Shown in pieces: positions 24,686-34,449 of a stretch of DNA of 55,485 nt (its first letter is position 1; the number at the start of each line of letters is the position of its first letter). A program made the translations under genes and the position numbers. A model generated the notes under the pieces. That model made no database searches and was not told the DNA's origin. It saw only the letters and a program-made list of their open reading frames with translations. The stretch comes from Clostridiales bacterium (GTDB taxonomy: Bacteria > Bacillota > Clostridia > Christensenellales > Borkfalkiaceae): NCBI GenBank assembly GCA_015069565.1, contig SVIJ01000004.1, positions 1-55,485 on the forward strand, given 5' to 3'.

Positions 24686-26494
24686 GTGGGAAAATTACAG
24701 GAAAAACTGAAATTATTGCCAGATAGCCCTGGCGTATACATCATGCTCGATAAAGACGGCGTGGTGATTTACGTTGGCAAGGCAAGAGTGCTGAAAAACC
24801 GCGTTCGGCAATATTTCCACGGCTCGGCAAAGCCTTCCAAGGTTGCGGCGATGGTGGAGAATATTGCGGATTTTTCGTATATTATCACCAACACGGAGAT
24901 TGATGCGCTTGCGCTTGAAAATAACCTTATAAAAAAATACAAGCCCAAGTATAACATTCTTTTGAAGGACGATAAAACGTACCCGTATATTAAGGTGCAT
25001 TTTAAGGAAGAGTTTCCGCGCTTTTCGATTACCAGAAAGCTGACGAAGGATGGAAAATATTTCGGTCCGTTTATGGGCGGTATTCGCTGTAAGGATATTT
25101 TGGAGATTCTTTCGTCCGTCTACTCCGTTCGACTTTGTACGACGGCAATCGGCGCGAAGCCGAAAAAGCCCTGTCTTGCCTATCATTTAGGCAAATGTCT
25201 TGCACCGTGCGCGCATGCCTGCTCGCAGGAAGAATACGCGGAAAGGGTAAAGAAAGCGATGGCGTTTTTGGACGGAAATTACGAAGATGCGGAAAGCATT
25301 TTGCAGGAAAAGATGATGGCGTTTGCCGAGAGTGAAGAGTTCGAGCTCGCTATGGAATATCGCGAAAAATTGCAAATGCTCTCGAAGCTCAAATTAAAAC
25401 GTCTTACCGCAATCAACCGTTGTATCAATGCGGACGTGATTGCGCTTTGCTCGGATAAGCTTTACGCATCCGCCAACGTTTTGATTACGCGTAGCGGCAT
25501 TATGCAGGGTGGTAGCAATTATGCCTTGGAAGATGCGTCGATTGCGGATAGCGATGCTTTGACGGCGTTTATTTTGCAATATTATGCGCATAGAGAACCG
25601 CCCGAAGAGCTCATCGTGCAGGATTTTTGCGAAAAGGAGTTGCTTGAAAGGTATTTCCGCGAAAAGCTTGGCAAGAAAACGGAAGTGATTATTGCAAAAG
25701 CGGGCGTTCGAAAACAGTTGCTTGATATGGCGCAAAAGAACGCGGAAGAATATCTTTCCAAGGTCGTTGGCAAAATCGAACACAAGAACGACCGCACGAA
25801 AAACGCCTGCGTAAGATTGCAGGAGTTATTGTCCCTGCCCAAGTATCCACGGCGAATGGAATGCTACGATATTTCCAACGTTTCGGGTGTTGATAAGGTG
25901 GGCTCGATGGTCGTATTCATCGACGGTGAAGCGGACAAAAACGCTTACCGCAGGTTCAAAATCAAGACGGTGGAAGGGGCAAACGATTACGCTTCCCATC
26001 AAGAGATGATGCGCCGCAGGCTTGCAAAGCTTGGAACGGACGAAGAAGAGCGGTTTCCAAAGCCCGATTTAATCATCATCGACGGCGGCAAGGGACAGCT
26101 TTCCGCAATCAAGGAAGTTTTTGACGAGTACGGGATTACGGATATATCCCTGATTTCGCTTGCCGAGCGTGACGAAGAAATTTTCACCTTGGATAGCCCT
26201 GAGAGCATACGCTTGCAAAAGAGCGATTACGTTTTGCAAATGCTGCAACGCATTCGTGACGAAGCGCATAGATTTGCCATCACCTATTTTAGAAGCCTGC
26301 ATTCCAAGCGCAATTTAGCGTCCGTCTTGAACGAGATTGAAGGGGTGGGCGCAAAGAAGCGCGCGGCGCTCTTGGAACGCTTTAAGACGATTGATAAAAT
26401 CATGGATGCGTCGGTGGAAGAGCTTGCCGAAGCGGAAGGCATCGGCGTAGAGCTTGCCAAGAGAGTTTACGAGTATTTTAAGGAAAAACTATAA
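24686..26494 (+). CDS. uvrC: UvrABC excinuclease subunit C
   Basis: 602 aa. Makes both incisions in nucleotide excision repair. GIY-YIG nuclease at the N-terminus (SPGVYIML, VIYVGKA), a cysteine cluster (CLAYHLGKCLAPC), UVR motif region (about 200-235), RNase H-like domain (MECYDIS, DGGKGQ) and a C-terminal helix-hairpin-helix (GVGAKKRAALL). GTG 24686 is chosen because AGGTGG lies 7 nt upstream. The ORF-track TTG 24665 is upstream of that site. Confidence 0.95.
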   Translation: MGKLQEKLKLLPDSPGVYIMLDKDGVVIYVGKARVLKNRVRQYFHGSAKPSKVAAMVENIADFSYIITNTEIDALALENNLIKKYKPKYNILLKDDKTYPYIKVHFKEEFPRFSITRKLTKDGKYFGPFMGGIRCKDILEILSSVYSVRLCTTAIGAKPKKPCLAYHLGKCLAPCAHACSQEEYAERVKKAMAFLDGNYEDAESILQEKMMAFAESEEFELAMEYREKLQMLSKLKLKRLTAINRCINADVIALCSDKLYASANVLITRSGIMQGGSNYALEDASIADSDALTAFILQYYAHREPPEELIVQDFCEKELLERYFREKLGKKTEVIIAKAGVRKQLLDMAQKNAEEYLSKVVGKIEHKNDRTKNACVRLQELLSLPKYPRRMECYDISNVSGVDKVGSMVVFIDGEADKNAYRRFKIKTVEGANDYASHQEMMRRRLAKLGTDEEERFPKPDLIIIDGGKGQLSAIKEVFDEYGITDISLISLAERDEEIFTLDSPESIRLQKSDYVLQMLQRIRDEAHRFAITYFRSLHSKRNLASVLNEIEGVGAKKRAALLERFKTIDKIMDASVEELAEAEGIGVELAKRVYEYFKEKL

Positions 26495-26495
26495 G

Positions 26496-27326
26496 ATGAA
26501 AAAGTTGAAATATCCTTTGATTGTTTCCGATTTCGACGGAACGCTCCTTCGCTCGGACGAAAGGATTGCGGACGAAACGATTTCGGCAATTAAGGCGTAT
26601 CAAAACGCAGGTGGGAACTTTGCCCTTTGCACGGGCAGAACGCTTGCCTCTGCATTGCCGATTGTTCGCGGCTTAGGGCTGACGGGGCTTGTTGCTTGTT
26701 TTCAAGGCTCGGTGGTTGCGGACATTGAAAGCGGAGAGCTTGTCGTCGACGGGTATATGGAAAGGTCGGGCGCGGTTGCCGTTTGCAGGGCGATTGAAGA
26801 GATGGGGTTGCATTTCCACGTCTACGATACGGACGAATACTATTCGAATATGGACGATGCTTGGCTCAAACATTACGAGCGCATCGTCGGCGTGAAAGCA
26901 GTGTTAAAGGAAGACGAGCCATTGTCTGCTTTCGTGGATAAAGGCGCGATTAAGGTACGCAAGATTTTGATTCTTTTACCGCCCGAAGAACGCGAACGAG
27001 TATATAACTGCTTATGCACGGAATTTGGGGAAGAATATTACGTCACGTACAGCGCGGCGTTTTTGGTGGAAATTACCAACCGCGCCTATTCAAAGGCAAC
27101 TGCCTTAGAAAAGATTGCACAGTATTATTCGGTCTTGCCCGAAGATACGATTGCCGTAGGCGATAGCTTGAACGACTTGCCGATGATCGAGCGCGCAGGG
27201 CTTGGCATCGCCGTTGGGAACGCCGAAGCTGCCTTAAAATCAAAGGCAAACGTTGCGCTTGCATATTCGAACGACGAAGACGCTATCGGTGAAATAATCC
27301 GCCGTTATACGGGTTTGGAAGCATAA
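26496..27326 (+). CDS. Cof-type HAD-IIB phosphatase
   Basis: 276 aa. DFDGT nucleophile motif, CTGR (motif II), and GDSLNDLPMIERAGLGIAVGNA (motif IV), with a large alpha/beta cap between motifs II and III, as in Cof/YbjI-type sugar-phosphate phosphatases. Substrate unknown. It begins 1 nt after the uvrC stop; the ORF-track start at 26454 lies inside uvrC. Confidence 0.85.
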   Translation: MKKLKYPLIVSDFDGTLLRSDERIADETISAIKAYQNAGGNFALCTGRTLASALPIVRGLGLTGLVACFQGSVVADIESGELVVDGYMERSGAVAVCRAIEEMGLHFHVYDTDEYYSNMDDAWLKHYERIVGVKAVLKEDEPLSAFVDKGAIKVRKILILLPPEERERVYNCLCTEFGEEYYVTYSAAFLVEITNRAYSKATALEKIAQYYSVLPEDTIAVGDSLNDLPMIERAGLGIAVGNAEAALKSKANVALAYSNDEDAIGEIIRRYTGLEA

Positions 27327-27346
27327 AGAACACAAAGGAAAAAACG

Positions 27347-29548
27347 ATGTTAGAAATTTTAGCTCCGAGCGGAAATGAAGAGTGCGCGGAAGTTGCGATT
27401 GCAAACGGCGCAGATGCGATATATCTTGGATATACCGCTTTTTCGGCGCGTGACGGAGCGGAAAATTTCGACGACGAAGGACTTTTGCGGATTTTGCGCA
27501 AAGCGCATTTTTCAGGCGTGAAGGTATACGTTGCAATGAACACCGCAGTCAAAGAGAAGGAGCTGAATACGTTCTTAAAAACGCTTATAAAGCTTTGGAC
27601 GGCAGGCGTTGACGCTATTATCATGCAGGATTTATTGCTTGGAAAATACGTCCATTCTCTCTATCCTGAAATCGTTTTGCACGCCAGCACGCAGGCTGGG
27701 ATTTGTAGCGAATACGGCGCAAAGCTTGCCAAGGAATACGGATTTTCTCGCGTAATCTTGGCGCGTGAAACGCCGCTTGCGGAAATTGCAAAAATTACAA
27801 AAATCATCGAAACGGAAGTTTTCGTACAAGGCGCGCTCTGTACCTGTTTTTCTGGTCAATGCTATTTTTCGTCCTTCGTTGGGGGGAATAGCGGCAATCG
27901 CGGCAGATGCAAACAGCCTTGCCGCAAGCGTTATTCTTATAACCGCGCAGGCTTTGAAGAAAAGGCATACGCCCTTTCTCTTTCCGATTTGTCGGTGGGA
28001 GAAGAAATTCAAAAGCTTATTGACGTTGGCGTTCTTTCCTTTAAGATTGAAGGGCGTATGCGCCGCAAGGAATACGTAGGCGCGGCAGTTCGATATTATC
28101 GCGAAATTCTAGACGGGAAAGCTACTTTTGACACGCTTTCCGATTTGAAACGCACCTACAATCGCGGCAATTATACAAAGGGGCTTGCGTTCGGGCAGGA
28201 CAAGCGGTTTTTATCCCGCGCCGTGCAAGGCCACATCGGGGAAAAGGTGGGCGTTGTCAAGTTCGAAAAAGGCAAGTTCTTGGTGGAGAGCAGTTTTCAA
28301 GCCCAACAGGGTGACGCCTTTAAGATTTTGCGCGACGGAAAGGAAATCGGCGGCGCGGTGTTCGGCGGAAGGTTTGGGCGCGGATTTTCTCTCTTTTCTA
28401 AAAGCCGATTGATGAACGGCGACAGCGTTTTCGTGACTACGGATACGGCAGTGAATGCACGCGTCGTGGACGGTCAGCCAAGAAAATACCCCCTTTCTTT
28501 GCGCTTGTGTTTTTCAGTTGGCGAATACGCCATAGCCGAAGGGGACGGAATTGTAATGCGCTCGGAAGAGCCGCTCGCGGCGGCTTCGTCTAGTCCGCTT
28601 ACCGTAAAGGACGTTCAAGCGAGTTTCTTAAAGACGGACGGCTTGCCGATAGAAATAACCTTTGAAGACGTTTCCATCGACGGGGATGTGTTTATGCCCA
28701 AATCCCAACTGAATGCCTTCCGTAGAACGTTTTATGAACGTCTGTCTACAAAGCTTGTCAACGGTGGGCGTGGAGCCCTGATTGAAAAATGGAGTATTCC
28801 TGTTTTCCAAGGGGAAAATGCGAAGGTGGCGGTTATCAGCAACGCCTTTGATGGGTTTGACTGCGACGTTGCCGTCTATAAACCGCAGGATTATCGTGCG
28901 GACTTGCCACATGGCTTTTTGACTTTGAATGCGGAAAAGTACCTGTATCTACCGCCGTTCCATACGTCCGAAGATATCGAAAGAGTTTCGGCTTTGGTAA
29001 AAGAAAACAGCTTGGACGGGATTTATGCGGATAGCTATGAAGGGCTTTATCTTGCCAAAGAACTTGGTTGTAAGCTCTTTGCAGGTACGGGCTTTAATTT
29101 GACCAACCCGATTGCGCTTTCGCAGGTTTATAACGAAGTCGAGTATTACGCAATCTCTAAGGAGCTTTCCGACAAAGAAGGTACAGGGCTTGTTTCCGAT
29201 AAGGCGTTTTGCCTTTCGTCGGGGGATATCAAGATTATGGACCTTTGCTATTGTCCGTTTGGGAAAACCTGCAACCGTTGCGATAAAAATGATACGTACG
29301 TTTTGACGGACGAAAACGGCAGGGCGTTCCCCGTGCGCCGTTTCGTGGATAGCAGGGGCGAATGTAAGTTTGAAGTATTCAACTGTGCAAGCCTCATCGG
29401 TAAGGGTTTGGTTGGCGCAGGTCAACTGATAGAATGTACCACCCAAGAGCGCAAAGGTTTAGCGGTGCAGGCAAAGGACAACGAAGGGCAGCAAAAATCG
29501 GTCTACCCGACCTATACGTCGGGGCATACCAAAAACGGAGTGTTATAA
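27347..29548 (+). CDS. Peptidase U32-family protein, RlhA-like (probable rRNA hydroxylation)
   Basis: 733 aa. The N-terminal TIM-barrel opens with EILAPSGNEE and contains the U32 signature region CFSGQCYFSS followed by GGNSGNRGRCKQPCR. A further cysteine set is near residue 640 (CYCPFGKTCNRC). Long members of this family include RlhA, which hydroxylates C2501 of 23S rRNA using prephenate; shorter ones (TrhP) act on tRNA. Length and domain layout fit the RlhA branch. The stop overlaps mutS2 by one base (TAATG). Confidence 0.8.
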   Translation: MLEILAPSGNEECAEVAIANGADAIYLGYTAFSARDGAENFDDEGLLRILRKAHFSGVKVYVAMNTAVKEKELNTFLKTLIKLWTAGVDAIIMQDLLLGKYVHSLYPEIVLHASTQAGICSEYGAKLAKEYGFSRVILARETPLAEIAKITKIIETEVFVQGALCTCFSGQCYFSSFVGGNSGNRGRCKQPCRKRYSYNRAGFEEKAYALSLSDLSVGEEIQKLIDVGVLSFKIEGRMRRKEYVGAAVRYYREILDGKATFDTLSDLKRTYNRGNYTKGLAFGQDKRFLSRAVQGHIGEKVGVVKFEKGKFLVESSFQAQQGDAFKILRDGKEIGGAVFGGRFGRGFSLFSKSRLMNGDSVFVTTDTAVNARVVDGQPRKYPLSLRLCFSVGEYAIAEGDGIVMRSEEPLAAASSSPLTVKDVQASFLKTDGLPIEITFEDVSIDGDVFMPKSQLNAFRRTFYERLSTKLVNGGRGALIEKWSIPVFQGENAKVAVISNAFDGFDCDVAVYKPQDYRADLPHGFLTLNAEKYLYLPPFHTSEDIERVSALVKENSLDGIYADSYEGLYLAKELGCKLFAGTGFNLTNPIALSQVYNEVEYYAISKELSDKEGTGLVSDKAFCLSSGDIKIMDLCYCPFGKTCNRCDKNDTYVLTDENGRAFPVRRFVDSRGECKFEVFNCASLIGKGLVGAGQLIECTTQERKGLAVQAKDNEGQQKSVYPTYTSGHTKNGVL

Positions 29549-31950
29549 TGAACGCAGCAGCGATTGAAAAAACAGAACTGAATAAAATACTCTCGCTTGC
29601 CGCAGGCTATTGCACCTTGGAAGGGAGCAAGCTCCGTATGCACGCTTTGCAGCCGTCTTCCAGCCTGTCCGAAGTGAAAAAATCCTTAAAGCTGACGGAA
29701 GAATGCGTTTGCTTGCTCTTTGAGCACGGCGTTTCCAAAATCGAGCATTTTCCGCCGTTTAGCGACGAGCTCGAACGCTCGAAAAAGGGCTCGGCGCTCT
29801 CTTGCGGCGAACTGCTTTCCGTTGGGAACCTGCTTCGCGCCGTTCGTATTGCCCACACGTCGATTACGTCGGTAAATGATGAAGCAATCGTTTTGGTGAA
29901 AGAGATTGCAAACCGACTGTACTTCAACGCGGCGCTGGAAGACGACATCACTGCAAAGATATTAAACGACAGCGAAGTGAGCGATTACGCAAGTGATAAG
30001 CTCTATTCCTTGCGCAAGGAAATCCGTTCTATCAACGAGCGAATTCGCGCTCGTCTTTCCGAGTATTTAAGCGGCGCGGAAGGCAAGTATTTGCAGGACG
30101 GCATCGTCACGATGCGAAACAACCGCTACGTTTTGCCAGTAAAAGCGGAATACAAGCGCAATATCAAGGGCTTTATTCACGATCGCTCGGCAACGGGCGC
30201 AACCTTCTTTATTGAGCCCGAAGAAGTGCTGGAAATGAACAACGAGCTCCGTTCGCTTATGATAGACGAAAGGGAAGAAGTCGAACGGATTTTGTCCGAG
30301 CTTTCTCGAAGGGTCGGGATGATGGCAAACGAATTACAGCTTGCAATCTTGCTTTTGGAAGAGCTGGATTGCCTGTACGCAAAAGCGGAATACGGCTATA
30401 AAACGCATAGCGTTTTGCCTACGGTCAACGATCGCGGATTGATTGAAATTAGTCGCGGTCGCCATCCGCTTATCGACCCTAAAAAGGTTGTTCCCGTGTC
30501 CTTGTCGCTCGGCAAGGGGTATCGTTTCTTGCTGATTAGCGGCCCGAATACAGGCGGTAAAACGGTCACCTTGAAGATGGTCGGGCTCTTTTGCATGATG
30601 GCGATGTGCGGGCTGTTTATTCCTGCAAACGAAGCCACCGTGTCCGTATTTGAAGAAGTGTATTGCGACGTCGGCGACGCGCAAAGCATTGAAGAAAGTC
30701 TTTCCACCTTCTCATCGCATATCAAAAACGTGATTGAGATTACTGAACGCGCAAATCAAAATTGCCTTGTTCTCATCGACGAGCTTGGCGGCGGCACGGA
30801 TCCCGACGAAGGGCAAGCCTTGGCAAAGGCAATCGTTTCCCATTTGATTCAAACGGGCTGTACGGGTGTTGTCACCACCCATTATTCGGCGCTCAAAGAA
30901 TACGCGTTTGCGACGGATGGGATTGAAAACGCTTGTATGGAGTTTGATTCAAGCACCCTGCAACCTCTTTACGTGATGAAGATAGGGCTGCCTGGGTCGA
31001 GTAATGCCTTGGCAATTTCCCGTCGTTTAGGGCTGAAAGACTCTATCTTGGCAGACGCAATGTCTTGTCTTTCCGAAGGCGCGCAAGCGTTCGAGCATAT
31101 TGTTCGTAGCGCGGAAGAGAGCCGTATTCAAGCGGAAAAGGCGCTTTTGGAAGTGGAAAAGGTAAAAACTGAGTGGCAAGAAAAGCTTCAAGCGGTGGAA
31201 AAGGAAAGAGAACGCCTGCAAAAGGAGCGCGAAAAGCTGCTTTCGTCGGCGAAGGCGGAATCCCGCCGTATCATCAACGAGCGTTCGGCGGACGCGGAAG
31301 AGCTGCTTGCGGAGATGGAAAAAATCTTTGCAAAGGAGCAGCTTTCCGAAAGCGATTTGATTGCCGCAAGAACGCTAAAAAATCGGCTTGGCGACCTTGC
31401 CTACGATACGCAAAGCGAAGAGCTTGTTCGTCCGCAGTATTTGCCTGCCGACGTAAAAGCCTTGAAGGTGGGGGATACCGTCTACGTTTCTCGTATCAAT
31501 GATTCGGGTACGATTCAAAGCATTCGTCCGCAAAAGAACGAAGCGGAAGTTTTGTGCGGCAATTTGCGCTTGCGGGTGAAAATCAGCGAGCTTTCCGTGC
31601 TCGTTGAACCAAAAGCGGAAAAGAAGGGGGAAAAGCTCCCCAAATGGAAGAGAAAGCAGTCGGCAAGTCCCGTGCAGGTTTCCAAATCACTTGCTCCAAG
31701 ACCGATCCCTTCGCTCGAAATCAACGTGATCGGAAAGACGGTTTTGGATGCAATCCCCGAAGTGGAAGCGTTCTTGGATGCGGCAGTTCTTTCAGGGTTG
31801 GAAGAAGTGCGCATAGTACACGGCATGGGTACGGGCAAGCTTCGCGCAGGAATTCACGAATACTTGCGCAAATGTAAAAACGTAGCAGAGTTCCGCTTAG
31901 GCCATTACGGCGAAGGGGAAACGGGCGTCACCATCGTTAAAATCAAATAA
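29548..31950 (+). CDS. mutS2: MutS2 (ribosome-collision/recombination ATPase with Smr domain)
   Basis: 800 aa from ATG 29548 (the ORF-track start is inside the previous gene). MutS2 binds branched DNA or collided ribosomes. MutS-type core without the mismatch-recognition domain, Walker A GPNTGGKT, Walker B LIDELGGGTDP, a long coiled coil (about 520-610), and a C-terminal Smr endonuclease domain with HGMGTGKLR. All motifs intact. Confidence 0.94.
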   Translation: MNAAAIEKTELNKILSLAAGYCTLEGSKLRMHALQPSSSLSEVKKSLKLTEECVCLLFEHGVSKIEHFPPFSDELERSKKGSALSCGELLSVGNLLRAVRIAHTSITSVNDEAIVLVKEIANRLYFNAALEDDITAKILNDSEVSDYASDKLYSLRKEIRSINERIRARLSEYLSGAEGKYLQDGIVTMRNNRYVLPVKAEYKRNIKGFIHDRSATGATFFIEPEEVLEMNNELRSLMIDEREEVERILSELSRRVGMMANELQLAILLLEELDCLYAKAEYGYKTHSVLPTVNDRGLIEISRGRHPLIDPKKVVPVSLSLGKGYRFLLISGPNTGGKTVTLKMVGLFCMMAMCGLFIPANEATVSVFEEVYCDVGDAQSIEESLSTFSSHIKNVIEITERANQNCLVLIDELGGGTDPDEGQALAKAIVSHLIQTGCTGVVTTHYSALKEYAFATDGIENACMEFDSSTLQPLYVMKIGLPGSSNALAISRRLGLKDSILADAMSCLSEGAQAFEHIVRSAEESRIQAEKALLEVEKVKTEWQEKLQAVEKERERLQKEREKLLSSAKAESRRIINERSADAEELLAEMEKIFAKEQLSESDLIAARTLKNRLGDLAYDTQSEELVRPQYLPADVKALKVGDTVYVSRINDSGTIQSIRPQKNEAEVLCGNLRLRVKISELSVLVEPKAEKKGEKLPKWKRKQSASPVQVSKSLAPRPIPSLEINVIGKTVLDAIPEVEAFLDAAVLSGLEEVRIVHGMGTGKLRAGIHEYLRKCKNVAEFRLGHYGEGETGVTIVKIK

Positions 31951-31963
31951 TCATATTTGACTG

Positions 31964-31999
31964 CCTTGAAAAATAAAATAATTTATAACCTTTTCAAGG
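31964..31999 (+). promoter_or_regulatory. Hairpin masking the ylxY ribosome binding site
   Basis: CCTTGAAAA (31964-31972) and TTTTCAAGG (31991-31999) are perfectly complementary over 9 bases. The right arm contains most of the AAGGAG site of ylxY (ATG 32008). Confidence 0.6.
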
Positions 32000-32007
32000 A
32001 GTAATTT

Positions 32008-32721
32008 ATGAAGAATAAGCAAAAACTGTGGATGCGCCTTAGCGCGAACTTGGCGGTAATCGCATTGTCCTTTTCCGTTGCGTTCGTGTGCTTTGCCCCT
32101 GAAAAAGCGGCAACCGTTTCTCTTGAAGACGAAGTATACCGCAAGGGGAACGCAGAAACGGGCGTATCGCTGATGTTCAACGTCTACTGGGGGACGGAAG
32201 AAGTCTACGAGATTTTGGACGTTTTGGACGAATATTTGGCAAAGTCAACCTTTTTCATCGGCGGCTCGTGGGCGGATGATAACGTTGCTTGCGTAAAAGA
32301 GATTGCCGCGCGTGGTCACGAACTTGGCAATCACGGCTATTTTCATAAGGACCACGCAAAGCTTAGCGAGCGAGAAAACAGGGAAGAGATTGCAAGGTGT
32401 AATCAGTTTTTAACCCTGGCAACGGGGCAAGAGCCAACCCTTTTTGCTCCGCCGAGCGGCGCATATTCTTCGGTTGCGGTATCCGTTGCAAAAAGCTTGA
32501 AGATGAAGACGGTGCTTTGGACGAAGGATACGATCGACTGGCGCGATAAAGATGCATCGCTCGTCTATTCGCGCGCAACAAAGGACGTTGCAGGGGGCGC
32601 GCTTGTGCTTATGCACCCGATGGCGCATACGGTAAAGGCATTGCCCGACATATTAAAGGAATACAAAAGACGTGGACTTTCTGTGATTACAGTCACCGAA
32701 AATTTACGCTTGAAGGAGTAA
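32008..32721 (+). CDS. ylxY: YlxY-like polysaccharide deacetylase-family protein
   Basis: 237 aa. N-terminal signal anchor (residues 11-30), then a NodB-homology domain: ARGHELGNHGYFHKDH carries the His motif, APPSGAYSS the substrate groove, and LMHPMAH the late histidine. The usual TFDDG motif reads MFNVYWGTE, so both Asp residues are replaced (Asn58 and Val). This is reminiscent of the YlxY branch and suggests low or altered catalysis. It precedes mlpA exactly as ylxY does in Bacillus. Confidence 0.8.
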   Translation: MKNKQKLWMRLSANLAVIALSFSVAFVCFAPEKAATVSLEDEVYRKGNAETGVSLMFNVYWGTEEVYEILDVLDEYLAKSTFFIGGSWADDNVACVKEIAARGHELGNHGYFHKDHAKLSERENREEIARCNQFLTLATGQEPTLFAPPSGAYSSVAVSVAKSLKMKTVLWTKDTIDWRDKDASLVYSRATKDVAGGALVLMHPMAHTVKALPDILKEYKRRGLSVITVTENLRLKE

Positions 32722-32722
32722 A

Positions 32723-33967
32723 ATGGTAAGAGAAAAAAGATATTCTAACGGATTAAGAGTGGTTGTAAGACAAATGCCTGGGCTGTATTCAGTCACAATG
32801 GGGATTTTGGTCGGTACGGGCGGTGCGATGGAAACGGATGCGGAAGACGGCATCTCGCATTTTATCGAGCATATGCAGTTCAAGGGGACAAAAAAGCGTA
32901 ATTCCTTTGAAATTTCCGACGCGTTCGATCGAATCGGCGCGCAGGTAAACGCGTTTACGTCCAAGGACACGACGTGTTATTATACAAAGTCGACCACCGA
33001 TCACGCGGCAACGGCGTTTGAGCTCTTGTCCGATTTGTTCTTGAACGCAACCTATCCCGAAGACGAATTAGAACGGGAAAAAGGGGTTGTTTGCGAAGAA
33101 ATTTCGATGAACGAAGACAGTCCCGAAGATTTGTGCTTGGATTTGCTTGCGGTGGCAACCTACGGAAAACGCAATTACGGCAGGAATATTTTAGGCCCTG
33201 CAAGCAACGTAAAGGGTTTTACGGTAGAAGATATCAAGCGTTATAAAAATGCAAGATATTGCCCCGAAAATATCGTGATTTCCTTTGCTGGCGGCATCGA
33301 CTTCGATACGGCGATTGCGCTTGTAGAAACGCATTTTAACAATTTGCCTAAGGGTAATTTTGAAAAGCGCATTTTAACCATTGAAAAAACAGGTGAGTCA
33401 CTCGTCAAGCAAAAGCCGATTGAACAAATGCACTTTGCAATCTCGTATCCTGCCATTTCGCTGTTTGCGGAAACGGACGTTCCGTTTTCGCTGATGAACA
33501 ATATTTTGGGGGGCAGTATGAGCTCTCGTCTTTTCCAAGAAGTTCGCGAAAAGCTGGGGCTTGCCTATTCGGTCTATTCGTATGGCTCCCGTTATGCGGA
33601 ATGCGGCTCGCTGAATATTTATGCGGGCGTCAATCCTGCGAAGGCGCAATCTGCCTATGAAGCGGTGGATTCCGTCGTTGCCGAGCTTGTAAAGAACGGG
33701 GTTACGGACGAAGAGTTTTTACGCGCTCGCGAACAGATGAAATCGTCGATTTTGTTTGGGATGGAAAGCAGCTCCACGCAAATGCTCACCTTTGGCAAGG
33801 AAATGCTGTATCGTGATCGTCTTTACGACGTAGACGCGCGCTTTGAACAGCTGCAATCGGCAACGAAAGTGCAGGTGGAAGAAGCGATAGAGTTTGCCTT
33901 CTCGGGGAAAAACGGCAAAAAGGCGGTGGCGCTTGTCGGCAACACGGACAAACCCTTTGATTTGTAA
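32723..33967 (+). CDS. mlpA: M16-family zinc protease (MlpA/YmxG-like)
   Basis: 414 aa. Inverted zincin motif HFIEH (residues 46-50), with the downstream glutamate in VCEEISMNED. The second half has the conserved LGLAYSVYS stretch. AAGGAG precedes ATG, 1 nt after ylxY. The Bacillus counterpart lies next to ylxY. Confidence 0.9.
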   Translation: MVREKRYSNGLRVVVRQMPGLYSVTMGILVGTGGAMETDAEDGISHFIEHMQFKGTKKRNSFEISDAFDRIGAQVNAFTSKDTTCYYTKSTTDHAATAFELLSDLFLNATYPEDELEREKGVVCEEISMNEDSPEDLCLDLLAVATYGKRNYGRNILGPASNVKGFTVEDIKRYKNARYCPENIVISFAGGIDFDTAIALVETHFNNLPKGNFEKRILTIEKTGESLVKQKPIEQMHFAISYPAISLFAETDVPFSLMNNILGGSMSSRLFQEVREKLGLAYSVYSYGSRYAECGSLNIYAGVNPAKAQSAYEAVDSVVAELVKNGVTDEEFLRAREQMKSSILFGMESSSTQMLTFGKEMLYRDRLYDVDARFEQLQSATKVQVEEAIEFAFSGKNGKKAVALVGNTDKPFDL

Positions 33968-33969
33968 AT

Positions 33970-34449
33970 ATGGACGACGTAGTGAAGATGGGTTTTCCGC
34001 CCGTCTATGATAGCAATAGCAAAGTGCTTATTTTAGGCAGTTTTCCGTCTGTAAAAAGTCGTCAGGTTTCCTTTTATTACGGAAATCCGCAAAACCGCTT
34101 TTGGAAAATGCTCTTTTCCGTTTTTGGCTCTCCCTTTTTGGAAAGCATTGAAGAACGCAAAGCCTTTTTGCTTTCGAAGGGAATTGCCCTTTGGGATATT
34201 GCAACGGAGTGCACGATAGAAGGCTCTAAGGACGCAACTCTTTCAAACGCAAGGATTGCCGATCTCACGCCCATTTTTAGCGCGGCTAAGATTGAAAAAA
34301 TCTTGCTCAACGGTGCGCTTGCCTACGAGCTTTTTTGCAAGGCTTACGGCAACATTTCTATTCCGCACTTAAAAATGCCGTCTACAAGCCCTGCAAATCC
34401 AAGGTATCGTGAAGACGCATGGAAGGAACAGCTCGATGACTTACGCTGA
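33970..34449 (+). CDS. DNA-deoxyinosine glycosylase (UDG superfamily)
   Basis: 159 aa. Removes deaminated bases from DNA. LILGSFPSVKSR carries the family motif I region, followed by FYYGNPQNRFWKML and the C-terminal PSTSPANPRY motif. This pattern matches the hypoxanthine-specific family 6 type more than Ung or Mug. It starts 2 nt after mlpA and overlaps the AlkD-like gene by 14 nt. Confidence 0.85.
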   Translation: MDDVVKMGFPPVYDSNSKVLILGSFPSVKSRQVSFYYGNPQNRFWKMLFSVFGSPFLESIEERKAFLLSKGIALWDIATECTIEGSKDATLSNARIADLTPIFSAAKIEKILLNGALAYELFCKAYGNISIPHLKMPSTSPANPRYREDAWKEQLDDLR

